64,000 nucleotides of DNA, taken from assembly GCF_024508295.1 (NCBI RefSeq), contig NZ_CP101990.1, forward strand, positions 682,001 to 746,000, read 5' to 3'. The DNA comes from Aeromicrobium duanguangcaii (GTDB lineage: Bacteria; Actinomycetota; Actinomycetes; Propionibacteriales; Nocardioidaceae). Both the position numbers and the translations under genes were made by a program. Shown here one piece after another: positions 1 through 10,227 of the stretch; the stretch's first letter is position 1, and the number at the start of each line of letters is the position of its first letter. Below the pieces are notes generated by a model. It was not told where the DNA came from. It did no database searches and worked only from the letters and a program-made list of their open reading frames with translations.

Positions 1-1134
1 CGGATCTGCCATGAGACGGCCGACTTCATGCTGTCCGAGCTGCGCACCGAGCAGGGCGGCTTCGCCTCGGCCCTCGACGCCGACAGTGATGGCCACGAGG
101 GCACGTACTACGTGTGGAACCCGCACCAGTTGATGAAGGCGCTCGGCACCAGCGACGCCGCGTGGGCGGTCCAGTTGCTCTCGGTCACCGGCGGCGGCAC
201 CTTCGAGCGGGGCTTCTCGACGTTGCAGCTGCTGCAGGACCCCGACGACCCGCAGCGCTGGGAGCGCGTGCGCGCCCGACTGCTCGAGGTCCGGGCCGAG
301 CGCACCCGCCCGGCCCGCGACGACAAGGTCGTGGCCGCGTGGAACGGCTACGCCGTCACCGCGTTGGCCGAGTGCGGCATCCTGCTGGACCGGCCCGATC
401 TCGTCGACGCGGCCGCCGAGGCCGCGACGCTGCTGTGGGACCTGCACGTCGAGCCCGGGTTCGTCCGCACGTCCCTGGGCGGCGTCCGCTCCGAGCACGC
501 GGCGGTGCTGGAGGACCATGGCGCGGTCATCGAGGCGTTCATCGCCGTACTCGGCGCCACTGACGACCCCCGCTGGCTGGACCGTGCGCGGCACGTGGCC
601 GACCGCGCGCTGGCGCACTTCCGCGCCGAGGACGGCGGTTGGTACGACACTGCCGACGACACCGAGGCGCTGGTCGTGCGACCGCGCGACGTGTCCGACA
701 ACGCCAACCCGTCAGGCTCGTCGGCCCTCGCGCACGGGTTGCTCGCCTTGGCCGCGGTCACCGGCGACCACGACGTGCGGGCGGCCGCGGTCGACTGTGT
801 CGAGTCCGCCGCGGCGCTGGCCACCGGAGCTCCGCGGTTCGCGGGATGGACCCTCGCCGCCGCTGAGGCGCTGCACGACGGGCCCGCCGAGATCGCCGTC
901 GTCGGCGAGGTCGCCGGTCCGATGCACCGGGCCGCGCTCGGCCTGACGGCGCCGGGCGCCGTCGTGGTCGCGACGCGCGAGGGCTCGCCCGTGCCGCTGT
1001 TCGAAGGACGGCAGGCGATCGGCGGGCACGCCACCGCCTACGTGTGCCGCGACTTCGTGTGCGCGCTGCCCGTCACCGATCCCGCGGACCTCGCCGCAGG
1101 CAACCAGGTCAGGACTGGTACACGAGGAGACTGA
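1..1134 (+). CDS. YyaL/SSP411-family protein (DUF255), C-terminal part; 5' end outside window
   Basis: The frame is open from the first base, so the gene begins left of the window; 377 residues and the stop are visible. They match the C-terminal alpha/alpha-barrel portion of the YyaL family (Rv1084 in M. tuberculosis, SPATA20 in animals), whose full proteins are about 650-700 residues with an N-terminal thioredoxin-like domain, missing here. Family segments visible are ETADFM at the very start, GGFASALDADS, EGTYYVW, and RDDKVVAAWNG near residue 105. The biochemical role of the family is not established. The last 26 bases overlap the 3' end of the convergent TrhA-family gene. Confidence 0.85.
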   Translation, partial: RICHETADFMLSELRTEQGGFASALDADSDGHEGTYYVWNPHQLMKALGTSDAAWAVQLLSVTGGGTFERGFSTLQLLQDPDDPQRWERVRARLLEVRAERTRPARDDKVVAAWNGYAVTALAECGILLDRPDLVDAAAEAATLLWDLHVEPGFVRTSLGGVRSEHAAVLEDHGAVIEAFIAVLGATDDPRWLDRARHVADRALAHFRAEDGGWYDTADDTEALVVRPRDVSDNANPSGSSALAHGLLALAAVTGDHDVRAAAVDCVESAAALATGAPRFAGWTLAAAEALHDGPAEIAVVGEVAGPMHRAALGLTAPGAVVVATREGSPVPLFEGRQAIGGHATAYVCRDFVCALPVTDPADLAAGNQVRTGTRGD

Positions 1135-1807
1135 CGCCGATGTAGTGGACGATGAACGCCGCGATCGTCAGGGCGTGGAACACCTCGTGGTACCCGAACC
1201 ACCTCGGGTTCGGGTCCGGCCACTGGAATGCGTAGACCAGGGCGCCCACGGTGTAGAAGATCCCGCCCAGCACGAGCATCGTGAACACGGTCGTGGACGC
1301 GGCCGCCATGAAGTCGGGCAGGTAGATCAGCGCCGCCCAGCCCAGGGCCAGGTAGAGGGGCACGTAGACCCAGCGCGGTGCCGACAGCCAGAAGACCTTG
1401 AACAGCACGCCGAGGATCGCGCCGCCCCACACCAGCGAGAGCAACGTGATGGTCTGGCGCTCGTTGAGCAGCAGCAGCGAGAAGGGCGTGTAGGACCCGG
1501 CGATCATGATGAAGATGTTCGAGTGGTCCAGTCGCCGCAGGATCTGTTTGGCGCGCTCGCGCCACGGCACGGTGTGATAGACGGCGCTCACGCCGAACAG
1601 CAGCAGTGCGCTCAGCATGAAGACCGCCGCGCCCGCGCGAGCGGCCAGGCTGTCGGCGAAGACGAGCATGATCAGGAAGGAGATCAGCGCCAGCGGCGCA
1701 GTCGCCGCGTGCAGCCATCCGCGAAGGCGAGGCTTCATCTCCTCGACGGTGTCGCGAATGCGATCCCCCACCTCGTCGACGGTGGTGTCGGGCTTCGGGG
1801 ACGGCAT
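1109..1807 (-). CDS. Hemolysin III / TrhA family (PAQR) membrane protein
   Basis: A 232-residue integral membrane protein with a charged N-terminal tail (about 45 residues) and seven hydrophobic segments, the usual size and plan of the bacterial PAQR (progestin/AdipoQ receptor, 'hemolysin III') family. The conserved family residues are visible: Ser and His in SAVYHTVPW, the DHSNIFIMIAGSYTPF segment, and the C-terminal HEVFH and later His of FIVHYIG, which in PAQR proteins bind a metal. E. coli TrhA affects membrane energetics; haemolysis is probably not the native role. It is divergent from the prenyltransferase gene (Rv1085c/Rv1086 arrangement). A TAGCAT box (1814-1819) lies six bases before the ATG, so the transcript may be leaderless. 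Confidence 0.85.
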   Translation of the reverse strand: MPSPKPDTTVDEVGDRIRDTVEEMKPRLRGWLHAATAPLALISFLIMLVFADSLAARAGAAVFMLSALLLFGVSAVYHTVPWRERAKQILRRLDHSNIFIMIAGSYTPFSLLLLNERQTITLLSLVWGGAILGVLFKVFWLSAPRWVYVPLYLALGWAALIYLPDFMAAASTTVFTMLVLGGIFYTVGALVYAFQWPDPNPRWFGYHEVFHALTIAAFIVHYIGVSLLVYQS

Positions 1808-1899
1808 GTGCCCATGCTAGTCCTCAGGTCGTCGGGAGCCACTCGACGAGTGCGTGACAGTCGTCCCATCGTGCGGGGCCGCCGCGTACTCTGGACGCC
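1808..1899. promoter_or_regulatory. Divergent promoter region with two leaderless-type -10 boxes
   Basis: This 92-base gap separates two divergent genes. On the minus strand TAGCAT (1814-1819) is six bases from the ATG at 1807. On the plus strand TACTCT (1887-1892) is seven bases from the ATG at 1900. Both fit a -10 hexamer whose start site would fall on or next to the start codon. No convincing ribosome binding site precedes either gene. No clear -35 is seen. Confidence 0.5.
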
Positions 1900-2661
1900 A
1901 TGCCGGTCAGCGATCTCCTCTACGGCGTGTACGAGCGTCGCCTCGCCAAGGGACTCGACCCCGAGCACCTCCCGCGTCACGTCGGGGCCATCGTCGACGG
2001 AAACCGTCGCTGGGCCCGCGGTGCGGGCGCCGGCGTCGACCACGGGTACCAGGCCGGCGCGGACAAGATCGCCGAGTTCCTCGCCTGGTGCGACGAGCTC
2101 GGTGTCGAGATCGTCACCCTGTGGCTGCTGTCGACCGACAACCTGCGCCGCCCCGCCGACGAGCTGGCCGCGCTGCTCGTCGTGATCGAGCGCCTCGTCG
2201 AGGACCTGGCCACCGGCGGCTACCGCATCCGCCTGATCGGCAACCTCGACATGCTCCCGGCCGAGAGCGCGGCGCGGATGAAGCGCGCCGCCGACCTCAC
2301 CGTCGGCGCCGAGTCGAGCCTGTCGGTCAACATCTGCGTCGGCTACGGAGGTCGCCAGGAGCTGACGGACGCGATGCGCTCCCTGCTCATGGAGCAGGCC
2401 GGCTCCGGCCGCAGCCTGGAGGACGTCGCGTCGACGCTCGAGGTCGACGACATCGCCGAGCACCTCTACACGAAGGGACAGCCCGACCCGGACCTCGTGA
2501 TCCGCACGTCGGGCGAGCAGCGGCTCAGCGGGTTCCTGCTCTGGCAGAGCGTGCACTCGGAGTTCTACTTCTGCGATGCGCTGTGGCCCGCGTTCCGGCG
2601 CGTCGACTTCCTGCGCGCCATGCGCTCCTACGCCGAGCGCGAGCGCCGCTTCGGCGCCTGA
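1900..2661 (+). CDS. Isoprenyl (cis-prenyl) transferase, short-chain Z-type
   Basis: A 253-residue cis-prenyltransferase of the UppS fold, condensing isopentenyl diphosphate with an allylic diphosphate in the cytosol. The diphosphate-binding loop VDGNRRWA (residues 32-39, catalytic Asp33) and the C-terminal block [15 protein letters not shown] followed by SEFYF are intact. Length and position beside the TrhA-family gene resemble Rv1086, the Z,E-farnesyl diphosphate synthase that feeds decaprenyl phosphate synthesis in mycobacteria. Whether this enzyme makes the short product or full polyprenyl diphosphate cannot be told from sequence alone. The ATG at 1900 follows a TACTCT box by seven bases, suggesting leaderless translation. 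Confidence 0.9.
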   Translation: MPVSDLLYGVYERRLAKGLDPEHLPRHVGAIVDGNRRWARGAGAGVDHGYQAGADKIAEFLAWCDELGVEIVTLWLLSTDNLRRPADELAALLVVIERLVEDLATGGYRIRLIGNLDMLPAESAARMKRAADLTVGAESSLSVNICVGYGGRQELTDAMRSLLMEQAGSGRSLEDVASTLEVDDIAEHLYTKGQPDPDLVIRTSGEQRLSGFLLWQSVHSEFYFCDALWPAFRRVDFLRAMRSYAERERRFGA

Positions 2662-2852
2662 TCGACCCCTCCGGCCGTTCGCACAATCGTGGCGACACGC
2701 GGCGCGGCGTCCGATTCCCCGCCTGCTCCGGTCGTACTTTCGGGGTGTGCCCTTGCTCCATCACGAGCTCTCCGGTGACCGAGAGGCTCAGCCCCACTTC
2801 CACTAGTGAGAGCTGGGCGCCGGGCGCGCGCGTGGCTCTCGAGGAGACAGCC

Positions 2853-4169
2853 GTGGCTGCTACGAAGAGCAACACCCCGCCCCGCCGCACCTACGTCCTC
2901 GACACGAGCGTCCTGCTGGCCGATCCGGCCGCGATGCAGCGCTTCGGCGAGCACGAGGTCGTCCTGCCGGTGGTCGTCATCACCGAGCTGGAGGCCAAGC
3001 GCCACCATCCCGAGCTCGGGTACTTCGCCCGCAACGCGCTGCGCTTCCTCGACGACCTGCGGGTCCAGCACGGCACCATCGACGTCCCGATGCCCATCGG
3101 CCTCGAGGGCGGCAGCCTGCGCGTCGAGCTGAACCACACGGACGCGTCCTCGCTGCCCTCGGGCTTCCGCCAGGGCGACAACGACACCCGGATCCTCTCG
3201 GTGGCCCGCAACCTCGCCAACGAGGGCCACGACGTCGTGCTGGTCTCCAAGGACCTGCCGATGCGCATCAAGGCGTCCGCGGTGGGGCTGACCGCGGAGG
3301 AGTACCGGGCCGAGTGGGCGCTCGAGACCGGCTGGACGGGCATGACCGAGCTCGACGTCGACAGCGCCGATCTGGACGACCTGTACGAGCAGGGCACCGT
3401 CGAGCTGGAGCCCGCCCGCGAGCTGCCCTGCCACACCGGGCTGGTGCTGCTCTCGGACAAGGGCAGCGCCCTGGGCCGGGTCACGCCCGACAAGCAGGTC
3501 CGGCTGGTCCGCGGTGACCGCGAGGCCTTCGGCATCCGCGGGCGCTCCGCCGAGCAGCGGATCGCCCTGGACCTGCTGCTCGATCCCGAGATCGGCATCG
3601 TCTCCCTCGGCGGCCGCGCCGGCACCGGCAAGTCCGCCCTGGCGATCTGCGCCGGCCTCGAGGCCGTCATGGAGCGCCGCCAGCACCAGAAGGTCATCGT
3701 CTTCCGCCCGATGTACGCCGTCGGCGGCCAGGAGCTGGGCTATCTGCCCGGCAGCGAGTCCGAGAAGATGGGCCCCTGGGGCCAGGCGGTGTTCGACACG
3801 CTGGGCGCCGTGGCCTCACCGCACGTCGTCGAGGAGATCGTCGACCGCCAGATGCTCGAGGTCCTGCCGCTGACGCACATCCGCGGCCGCTCCCTGCACG
3901 ACGCGTTCGTCATCGTCGACGAGGCGCAGTCGCTCGAGCGCAACGTCCTGCTGACGGTGCTCTCGCGCATCGGCGCCAACTCCAAGGTCGTCCTGACGCA
4001 CGACGTCGCGCAGCGCGACAACCTGCGGGTGGGCCGCTACGACGGCATCGTCGCCGTCGTCGAGAAGCTCAAGGGCCACCCGCTGTTCTCGCACGTCACC
4101 CTCACCCGGTCCGAGCGCTCGCCCGTGGCGGCGCTCGTGACCGAGATGCTGGAGGACGTGACCCTCTAG
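2853..4169 (+). CDS. phoH: PhoH2-type protein: PIN domain fused to PhoH ATPase
   Basis: 438 residues starting at the GTG at 2853, which has GAGGAG six bases upstream; the longer open frame to the left runs through unrelated sequence. The N-terminal PIN nuclease domain (about residues 12-140) begins [12 protein letters not shown] with a conserved acidic Asp17. The C-terminal PhoH ATPase carries Walker A GRAGTGKS (about 254-261) and Walker B FVIVDEAQ (about 352-359). Characterised mycobacterial PhoH2 (Rv1095) is a sequence-specific RNA helicase-ribonuclease acting in the cytosol; that activity is the likely role here. The gene is convergent with pepN, with only four bases between the stops. Confidence 0.93.
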   Translation: MAATKSNTPPRRTYVLDTSVLLADPAAMQRFGEHEVVLPVVVITELEAKRHHPELGYFARNALRFLDDLRVQHGTIDVPMPIGLEGGSLRVELNHTDASSLPSGFRQGDNDTRILSVARNLANEGHDVVLVSKDLPMRIKASAVGLTAEEYRAEWALETGWTGMTELDVDSADLDDLYEQGTVELEPARELPCHTGLVLLSDKGSALGRVTPDKQVRLVRGDREAFGIRGRSAEQRIALDLLLDPEIGIVSLGGRAGTGKSALAICAGLEAVMERRQHQKVIVFRPMYAVGGQELGYLPGSESEKMGPWGQAVFDTLGAVASPHVVEEIVDRQMLEVLPLTHIRGRSLHDAFVIVDEAQSLERNVLLTVLSRIGANSKVVLTHDVAQRDNLRVGRYDGIVAVVEKLKGHPLFSHVTLTRSERSPVAALVTEMLEDVTL

Positions 4170-4173
4170 GGCG

Positions 4174-6690
4174 TCAGTTGATCTCGCGAGCGGCGAGCGC
4201 GCGGCGGAGGTCGTCACGGCCCTCCATCACGTAGCGCTTCGCCGCCGCGGGCGCCTGCGTGCCGGCGAGCCACGCGTCGACCTTCGCGAGCGTCTCGGAC
4301 GTCGGGTTGGGCAGCGGGAACAGGTTGATCAGCGCGACCTGCCCGATCCACACGCCCATCTCGTCGATGACGGTCTCGGCCATCTCGAGGTACTTGTCGA
4401 CGTACGGCGCGAGCACCTCGGCCTGACCGGACACCTGGAACCCCGAGGCGATCTGACGACGCGTCTCGTTGGGCGTGGAGGCGTCCTCGACGACGCGGCG
4501 CCAGGCCTCTGCCTTGGCCTCGGGGGTCGGGCGCAGGGCCTTCGCTCCGGCGGCGTGCTCCCGGCCCTGGCTGGTGTTGTCGCGCTCCAGCTCGGCGTCG
4601 ATCTCGGCCTCGTCGGCGTCGCCCAGCTTGGCCAGGCCGCTGATCAGCGTCCAACGCAGGTCGGCGTCGATCTCCAGACCCGAGATCCACCCGCCGAGCA
4701 GATCGCGCAGGAGCTTCGGCGACGTGGCCGCCGACGCCAGCGCGCGGGCGAACGCCAGCTGGTGGTCGCTGCCGGGCTCGGCGTTGACCAGCAGGTCGGC
4801 CACGCCGGCCTCCCAGCGCGCGGCCAGTTCGGGCCGCTTCTCGTCCGAGGTGAACAGGCTGACCGCGCTCTTGCCCTGACGCAGCAGCGACGAGACGGCC
4901 GTGAGGTCCGTCTCGGTGCCGACGCCGGCCAGCACGAGGTCGACGAACGAGGCCGAGGGCAGCTCGGCGTCGCGCGTCATGTCCCACGCCGAGCCCCAGC
5001 ACAGGGCGCGGGGGAGCGAGTCGGCGAACGAGCCGATGCCGCTCAGCAGGGTCTGGAACGAGCCCTCGTCGAGGCGGATCTTGGCGTACGTGAGGTCGTC
5101 GTCGTTGAGCAGGATCAGGTCCGGGCGGGCCTTGCCGACCAGCTCGGTGATCTCGGTGCGCTCGCCGCGGACGTCGGTCTCGATCCGGTCGGTGCGCACG
5201 AGCCGGCCGCCCTCACGGTTGTACAGGCCGATCGCGATGCGGTGGCGGCGCAGCGTCGGGTACTCGTCGGTCGCGGTCTGCTCGACCTCGAACCGCGTGA
5301 AGGCGCCCGCGTCGTCGACGTCGAAGTCGGCGCGCAGCGTGTTGACGCCGGAGGTCTGCAGCCACTCGGCGGCCCAGCTGTCGAGCTCGCGGCCCGAGGC
5401 CTCGGACAGCTCGGCCAGCAGGTCCTTCAGCTCGGTGTTGCCATAGGCGTACTTCGAGAAGTAGCTGCGCAGACCCGCGAAGAAGTCCTCCTCGCCCACC
5501 CAGGCGACGAGCTGCTTCAGCGCCGAGGCGCCCTTGGCGTAGGTGATGCCGTCGAAGTTGGCCTCGACCGCGTGCAGGTCGTAGTTGTCCGCCGCGATCG
5601 GGTGCGTCGTGGGCAGCTGGTCCTGGCGGTAGGCCCAGTTCTTGCGGTTGTTGGTGAAACCGGTCCACGCGTCGGTGAACCGGGTCGCCTTGACCGACGA
5701 GTGGTGCGCGGCGAACTCGGCGAACGACTCGTTCAGCCACAGGTCGTCCCACCACTTCATGGTCACGAGATCGCCGAACCACATGTGGGCCATCTCGTGC
5801 AGGATCGTGTTCGCGCGCTGCTCGTAGGCCGAGACGGTCTGACGGCTGCGGAAGATCATCTCGTCGCGGAAGGTCACGCAGCCCGCGTTCTCCATCGCGC
5901 CCATGTTGTACTCCGGCACGAAGAGCTGGTCGTACTTGCCGAACGGGTAGCCCATCTGGAACGCGCCCTCGAAGAACTCGAAGCCCTGCTTGGTGATGAG
6001 CAGGATGTCGTCGGCGTCCAGGTACGGCACGAGGGACTGGCGGCAGAAGACGCCGAGCGGGATCTGGCCGTACTCGCCGGCGTACGTGTCGCGGACCTCG
6101 TGGTAGTCGCCGGCGACGAGCGCGGTGATGTAGGTGCTCATCGTCTTGGTCGGCTCGAAGTGCCACACCGCCGCACCGCCGTCGAGCACGATCGGCTCGG
6201 GGGTGGGGGAGTTGGAGACGACCTTCCAGTGCGACGGCGCCGTGACGTGGAAGGTGAACTGCGCTTTGAGGTCGGGCTGCTCGAAGGTCGCGAAGACGCG
6301 ACGCGCGTCGGGGACCTCGAACTGCGTGTAGAGGTACACCCGGTCGTCCGCGGGGTCGACGAAGCGGTGCAGACCCTCGCCGGAGTGCGAGTACAGGCAG
6401 GTTCCGGTGACGACGAGCTCGTTGTGCGCTTCGAGCCCGTCGATGGCGATGCGCTGGTCGGAGTAGGCCGACAGGTCCAGCTCGCGGCCGTTGAGCGTGA
6501 TCGACTCCAGCTCGGCGTCGACCAGGTCGACGAACGTCGACGAGCCGGGCTGCGCCGCGAAGGTCAGCGTCGTGATCGAGCCGAATCGCTCGCCTTCGAG
6601 GGTGAGATCCAGGGCGATGTCGTAGGCGGCGTCGGAGACGACGGCGGCGCGCTGGCGGGCTTCTTCACGGGTGAGATTGGTGCCGGGCAT
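4174..6690 (-). CDS. pepN: Aminopeptidase N (M1 zinc metallopeptidase)
   Basis: 838 residues. Removes N-terminal amino acids from peptides, a late step in cytosolic protein turnover downstream of proteases such as ClpP. The exopeptidase motif GAMEN is at 264-268 and the zinc site HEMAH at 298-302, with the third ligand Glu321 in WLNESFAEF. The C-terminal half is the ERAP1-like helical domain usual for actinobacterial and streptomycete PepN (about 850 residues). No signal peptide. The ATG at 6690 is preceded by the purine-rich GAAAGAG stretch. In M. tuberculosis pepN (Rv2467) also neighbours the DsbA-family/rpiB/nei genes found just to the right here. Confidence 0.95.
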   Translation of the reverse strand: MPGTNLTREEARQRAAVVSDAAYDIALDLTLEGERFGSITTLTFAAQPGSSTFVDLVDAELESITLNGRELDLSAYSDQRIAIDGLEAHNELVVTGTCLYSHSGEGLHRFVDPADDRVYLYTQFEVPDARRVFATFEQPDLKAQFTFHVTAPSHWKVVSNSPTPEPIVLDGGAAVWHFEPTKTMSTYITALVAGDYHEVRDTYAGEYGQIPLGVFCRQSLVPYLDADDILLITKQGFEFFEGAFQMGYPFGKYDQLFVPEYNMGAMENAGCVTFRDEMIFRSRQTVSAYEQRANTILHEMAHMWFGDLVTMKWWDDLWLNESFAEFAAHHSSVKATRFTDAWTGFTNNRKNWAYRQDQLPTTHPIAADNYDLHAVEANFDGITYAKGASALKQLVAWVGEEDFFAGLRSYFSKYAYGNTELKDLLAELSEASGRELDSWAAEWLQTSGVNTLRADFDVDDAGAFTRFEVEQTATDEYPTLRRHRIAIGLYNREGGRLVRTDRIETDVRGERTEITELVGKARPDLILLNDDDLTYAKIRLDEGSFQTLLSGIGSFADSLPRALCWGSAWDMTRDAELPSASFVDLVLAGVGTETDLTAVSSLLRQGKSAVSLFTSDEKRPELAARWEAGVADLLVNAEPGSDHQLAFARALASAATSPKLLRDLLGGWISGLEIDADLRWTLISGLAKLGDADEAEIDAELERDNTSQGREHAAGAKALRPTPEAKAEAWRRVVEDASTPNETRRQIASGFQVSGQAEVLAPYVDKYLEMAETVIDEMGVWIGQVALINLFPLPNPTSETLAKVDAWLAGTQAPAAAKRYVMEGRDDLRRALAAREIN

Positions 6691-6804
6691 GCTCTTACTC
6701 TTTCACCCGTTCGCGAAGGCCCACCACCCGACGGCTCGTTGGAGATCGGTCACACCGGTCGCTGCGGCGGGGCTGCGCGCCCGATGGTCAGGCAGGATGT
6801 TCGC

Positions 6805-7956
6805 ATGGACATCCCGTTCGCCGCCTCGGAGCGGTCGACGATCGGCGTGGAGTGGGAGCTCGCGCTGGTCGACCAGGACTCCGGGGACCTGCGCCAGGTC
6901 GCCCAGACGGTGCTCGAGGCGGTGGCGCCCATCGGTGGCGGCGAGCACCCGCACATCAAGCAGGAGCTGCTGCTCAACACCGTCGAGGTCGTGACGGGTG
7001 TGTGCCGCAGCGTCAAGGAGGTCACGCACGACCTCAGCCGCAGCATCGAGGCGCTCCGGCTGGTGACCGATCCGCTGCGAGTCGAGCTGATGTGCGCCGG
7101 CACGCACCCCTTCGCGCGGTGGACCCAGCAGAAGGTCACCGACAAGGAGCGCTACGCCACCCTGATCGACCGCACCCAGTGGTGGGGACGACAGATGCTG
7201 ATCTACGGCGTCCACGTCCACGTCGGCATCGAGGACCGCGCCAAGGTGCTGCCGATCAGCCGGGCGATGCTGACGCACTATGGGCACTTCCTGGCGCTCA
7301 GCGCGTCCAGCCCGTTCTGGGGCGGCCAGGACACCGGCTACGCCTCGAACCGCGCCCTGATGTTCCAGCAGCTGCCCACGGCGGGCCTGCCCTTCCAGTT
7401 CGATCACTGGCACGAGCTGGAGCACTACGTCGGGGACATGATGCACACCGGCGTGATCGACTCGTTCGACGAGATCCGCTGGGACATCCGGCCCTCGCCG
7501 AAGTTCGGCACGCTCGAGATGCGCATCTGCGACGGCGTCCCCACGCTCTCCGAGCTCGGCAGCATCGCCGCGCTGACCCACTGCCTCGTCGAGCACCACT
7601 CGCGCGAGCTGGACGCCGGTCGCGAGCTGCCCTCGATCCCCTCGTGGTTCGTGCAGGAGAACAAGTGGCGCGCCGCCCGGTACGGCATGGACGCGATCCT
7701 GATCCTCGACCGCGACGCCCGCGAGGAGCTCGTGACCGACGACCTGGAGCGCCTGCTGGTGCAGCTCGAGCCGGTCGCCGCGGACCTCGATTGCGCCGAG
7801 GAGCTGAACGGCGTCCGCGACATCATGGCCGCCGGGGGCGCCTCCTACCAGCGCCAGCGCGCGGTGGCCGCAGGGCAGAGCGGCGAGCTCGACGCCGTGG
7901 TCGCGGCACTGGTCGAGGAAATGCGGGCGGGCCGTCCGCTGTTGGACCAGACATGA
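6805..7956 (+). CDS. Carboxylate-amine ligase / glutamate-cysteine ligase, YbdK family
   Basis: 383 residues of the GCS2/YbdK family, which joins a carboxylate to an amine using ATP. The N-terminal pattern [19 protein letters not shown] is typical of the family, followed by the conserved [14 protein letters not shown] and the VHVHVG strand. YbdK proteins have weak glutamate-cysteine ligase activity in vitro; because actinobacteria use mycothiol, the true substrate is uncertain. Start: ATG at 6805 fits the family N-terminus; an in-frame ATG at 6784 would add seven residues. The stop overlaps the start of the next gene by four bases (ATGA), so the two are co-transcribed. Confidence 0.88.
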   Translation: MDIPFAASERSTIGVEWELALVDQDSGDLRQVAQTVLEAVAPIGGGEHPHIKQELLLNTVEVVTGVCRSVKEVTHDLSRSIEALRLVTDPLRVELMCAGTHPFARWTQQKVTDKERYATLIDRTQWWGRQMLIYGVHVHVGIEDRAKVLPISRAMLTHYGHFLALSASSPFWGGQDTGYASNRALMFQQLPTAGLPFQFDHWHELEHYVGDMMHTGVIDSFDEIRWDIRPSPKFGTLEMRICDGVPTLSELGSIAALTHCLVEHHSRELDAGRELPSIPSWFVQENKWRAARYGMDAILILDRDAREELVTDDLERLLVQLEPVAADLDCAEELNGVRDIMAAGGASYQRQRAVAAGQSGELDAVVAALVEEMRAGRPLLDQT

Positions 7957-8561
7957 CCACCACTGAGACCGTCGACCTCTGGTTCGACCCGCTGTGCCCT
8001 TGGGCCTGGATGACCTCCCGCTGGATGCTCGAGGTCGAGCAGGTCCGGCCCGTCCACACCGTGTTCCACGTCATGAGCCTGTCCGTGCTCAACGAGGACA
8101 AGGACGTGCCCGACGAGTACCGCGAGGCGATCGAGAAGGGCTGGGGTCCCGTGCGCCTGGCCATCGCCGCCGAGCAGAAGTTCGGCACCGAGGTGTTGCG
8201 CGACCTCTACACCGAACTGGGCACGCGCCGCCACAACGAGGGCCGCGAGTTCGACCGCGCGCTGTACGAGGAGGCGCTCGTCGCCGCGGGTCTTCCCGCC
8301 GAGCTGGCCGACGCCGCTGACGACACGTCGCTCGACGACGCCGTCCGCGCCTCGCACGTCGACGGCATCAGCCGTGTCGGCGAGGAGGTCGGCACCCCCG
8401 TCATCTCCATCGGCGACACCGCCTTCTTCGGTCCGGTGCTCTCGCCCGCCCCGAAGGGCGAGCAGGCGGGAACGGTCTTCGACGGTGCTCGCGCGCTGGC
8501 GTCCTACGACGGCTTCTTCGAGCTCAAGCGCACCCGGACCCGCGAGCCGATCTTCGACTGA
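7953..8561 (+). CDS. DsbA-family protein, mycothiol-dependent nitroreductase (Rv2466c) family
   Basis: 202 residues with a thioredoxin fold interrupted by a helical insert. Rv2466c is a cytosolic oxidoreductase reduced by mycothiol and active under oxidative stress. The match is strong over the full length: FDPLCPW near the N-terminus, a following [31 protein letters not shown] and the C-terminal FFELKRTRT. Cys15 is present, but the second active-site position is Ala18 (CPWA) where Rv2466c has Cys (CPWC). The protein therefore has a single active-site thiol, which points to a monothiol mechanism with mycothiol as resolving thiol. Overlaps the YbdK gene by four bases. Confidence 0.9.
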   Translation: MTTTETVDLWFDPLCPWAWMTSRWMLEVEQVRPVHTVFHVMSLSVLNEDKDVPDEYREAIEKGWGPVRLAIAAEQKFGTEVLRDLYTELGTRRHNEGREFDRALYEEALVAAGLPAELADAADDTSLDDAVRASHVDGISRVGEEVGTPVISIGDTAFFGPVLSPAPKGEQAGTVFDGARALASYDGFFELKRTRTREPIFD

Positions 8562-8588
8562 GCGAGCCGGCCCGCGATACTGGGCGCG

Positions 8589-10205
8589 ATGACCGACCAG
8601 CTGCCAAGCCTCGCTGCACGTCTCCGCGCTCGCCGGGACCGGGAGGTCGACGACCTCCGGCACCGCTTCCGCACGGACCTAGGGACGCGCAACCGCGTCT
8701 TCGCTTGGTCCTGCGCGGGACTGGTCCTCGTCGCCGCGCTGGTCCTGACGGTCCGGGCCGTCGTGCACGGACTGGGCCCGGGCGCGGTCCTGGCGGCCGT
8801 GCTCGGTGTTGTGCTCGTACGCGCGGCCATGCTGCGCCCGGCGACCCCGCCGCACGTGCACGGCCTGCCCGGCGTGCCCGAGCCCGAGGTCTGCCCCACG
8901 CCGGATCCGCCCGATCGCGGACCGTTCGTCCTGGCAGTGCGGTGGCTCGGGGCGGTGCTCGCGTTCGCCGTGGCCCTGGCCTCCCTGCCGGTGGTGCTCG
9001 TCGTCCTCGTGGTGCTGGCCATCGCGGCCGCGCCGGTCGTCGCCGACAAGGTGCGACTGTGGAGCGCTCGCCGGACGCTGCGCCGGGCCCTGCTGGCCTA
9101 CGAGCCGCGATTCGTACTCGGCTACGGCGGCTACGGCGGCGGCCCGATCCACGTGGGGATGTGGGAGCCGCACCTGCTCGCCTCGGGCGACCGCGGTGTC
9201 ATCGTCGGACTGCGGTCGCACTACTGCGCCGAGCTGCGCGCCGGGATCCGCCCCACCATGGCGTGGATCGCGGCCGGCTCGGACGTGCTGGGGGACATGC
9301 GAGTCCTCACGGTCCCGTCCATGACGACGTTCTTCTACGTCCACAACGCTCCGGGCCACCTCAAGCTCATGGGCATCCGCTCGGTCCGGCACGTGTGGCT
9401 GGGCCACGGTGACTCCGACAAGTCGGGCAGCCACCACAGCCGTCACCGGCGGTACGACGTGCTGGTCGCCTCGGGTGAGGCGGCGATCGACCGGTACGCG
9501 CGGCACGGGGTCGAGATCCCGCGGGAGCGCTTCGTGCTGCTGGGCCGCCCGCAGTCCGGTGAGGTGCTGCCCGCCGCCGTCCCCGTCACCGAGGTCGAGC
9601 GACCGACCGTCCTCTACGCGCCGACCTGGACCGGCAACGGCAAGATGACGAACTTCTCGTCGATCAAGGTCGCCGATCGGATCCTGCGGGCCCTGATCGA
9701 CGCCGACGTGAACATCATCTTCCGGCCCCACCCGGTCTTCCTGCGGGCGCCCTCGTGGACCGACCGGCTGGCCGCGCTCGACGCGATCCTGCAGGCCGAC
9801 CACGACGACCCGACCAACGACCGGCAGCACCTGTGGGGCGAGGAGGCCGTGCGCGGTCTGTCGGTCGCGGACTGCATGAACCGCGCCGACGCGCTCGTCT
9901 CGGACGTCTCCAGCGTGGTCTCGGACTGGCTCGCCTCGGGCAAGCCGTACCTCATGGTGAGCATGGCCCACGGTCTCGACGAGTTCGCCGAGGCCGTCCC
10001 GGTCGCCGCCGGTGGCTACACGGTCGACCGCCGCCTGGCGGGCCTGCCCGACGTCCTCGACGACATGCTCCATCGTGACCCGCTCGCCGACCGCCGGCGC
10101 CGGCTGAAGGTCCGCGTCCTGGGCGAATACGAGGGCGACGAGTCGGCTCGCGCGTTCGCCGCCTGGGTCCATGAGATGGCGCACACGCCGTTGGTCCGGT
10201 CCTGA
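8589..10205 (+). CDS. CDP-glycerol glycerophosphotransferase-family membrane-linked protein
   Basis: 538 residues. The N-terminal third has two or three hydrophobic segments (about residues 38-80 and 115-150), and the rest is a GT-B-like domain of the CDP-glycerol:poly(glycerophosphate) glycerophosphotransferase family (TagB/TagF type). Characteristic pieces are a WLGHGDSDK nucleotide loop around 275-285, a VLLGRPQSGEV loop, VLYAPTW, the RPHP motif (near 380) and SDVSSVVSDWL. The family makes teichoic-acid-like glycerol-phosphate polymers at the cytosolic membrane face; the substrate here is not known and no other teichoic genes are near. GATACT (8576-8581) lies seven bases before the ATG. 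Confidence 0.82.
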   Translation: MTDQLPSLAARLRARRDREVDDLRHRFRTDLGTRNRVFAWSCAGLVLVAALVLTVRAVVHGLGPGAVLAAVLGVVLVRAAMLRPATPPHVHGLPGVPEPEVCPTPDPPDRGPFVLAVRWLGAVLAFAVALASLPVVLVVLVVLAIAAAPVVADKVRLWSARRTLRRALLAYEPRFVLGYGGYGGGPIHVGMWEPHLLASGDRGVIVGLRSHYCAELRAGIRPTMAWIAAGSDVLGDMRVLTVPSMTTFFYVHNAPGHLKLMGIRSVRHVWLGHGDSDKSGSHHSRHRRYDVLVASGEAAIDRYARHGVEIPRERFVLLGRPQSGEVLPAAVPVTEVERPTVLYAPTWTGNGKMTNFSSIKVADRILRALIDADVNIIFRPHPVFLRAPSWTDRLAALDAILQADHDDPTNDRQHLWGEEAVRGLSVADCMNRADALVSDVSSVVSDWLASGKPYLMVSMAHGLDEFAEAVPVAAGGYTVDRRLAGLPDVLDDMLHRDPLADRRRRLKVRVLGEYEGDESARAFAAWVHEMAHTPLVRS

Positions 10206-10227
10206 CCGCACCTGTCAGGATGGACCC

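Noticed and set aside
1854..2852. Upstream extension of the phoH frame
   Set aside because: It would overlap the prenyltransferase gene in another frame with Arg/Pro-rich sequence; the GTG at 2853 has a good ribosome binding site and the PIN domain starts right after it.
4555..7956. Very long plus-strand open frame (over 1100 codons) across pepN
   Set aside because: It is antisense to pepN for most of its length, has low-complexity Arg/Gly/Val/Asp-rich translation and no domains. Only the part from 6805 is the real YbdK-family gene.
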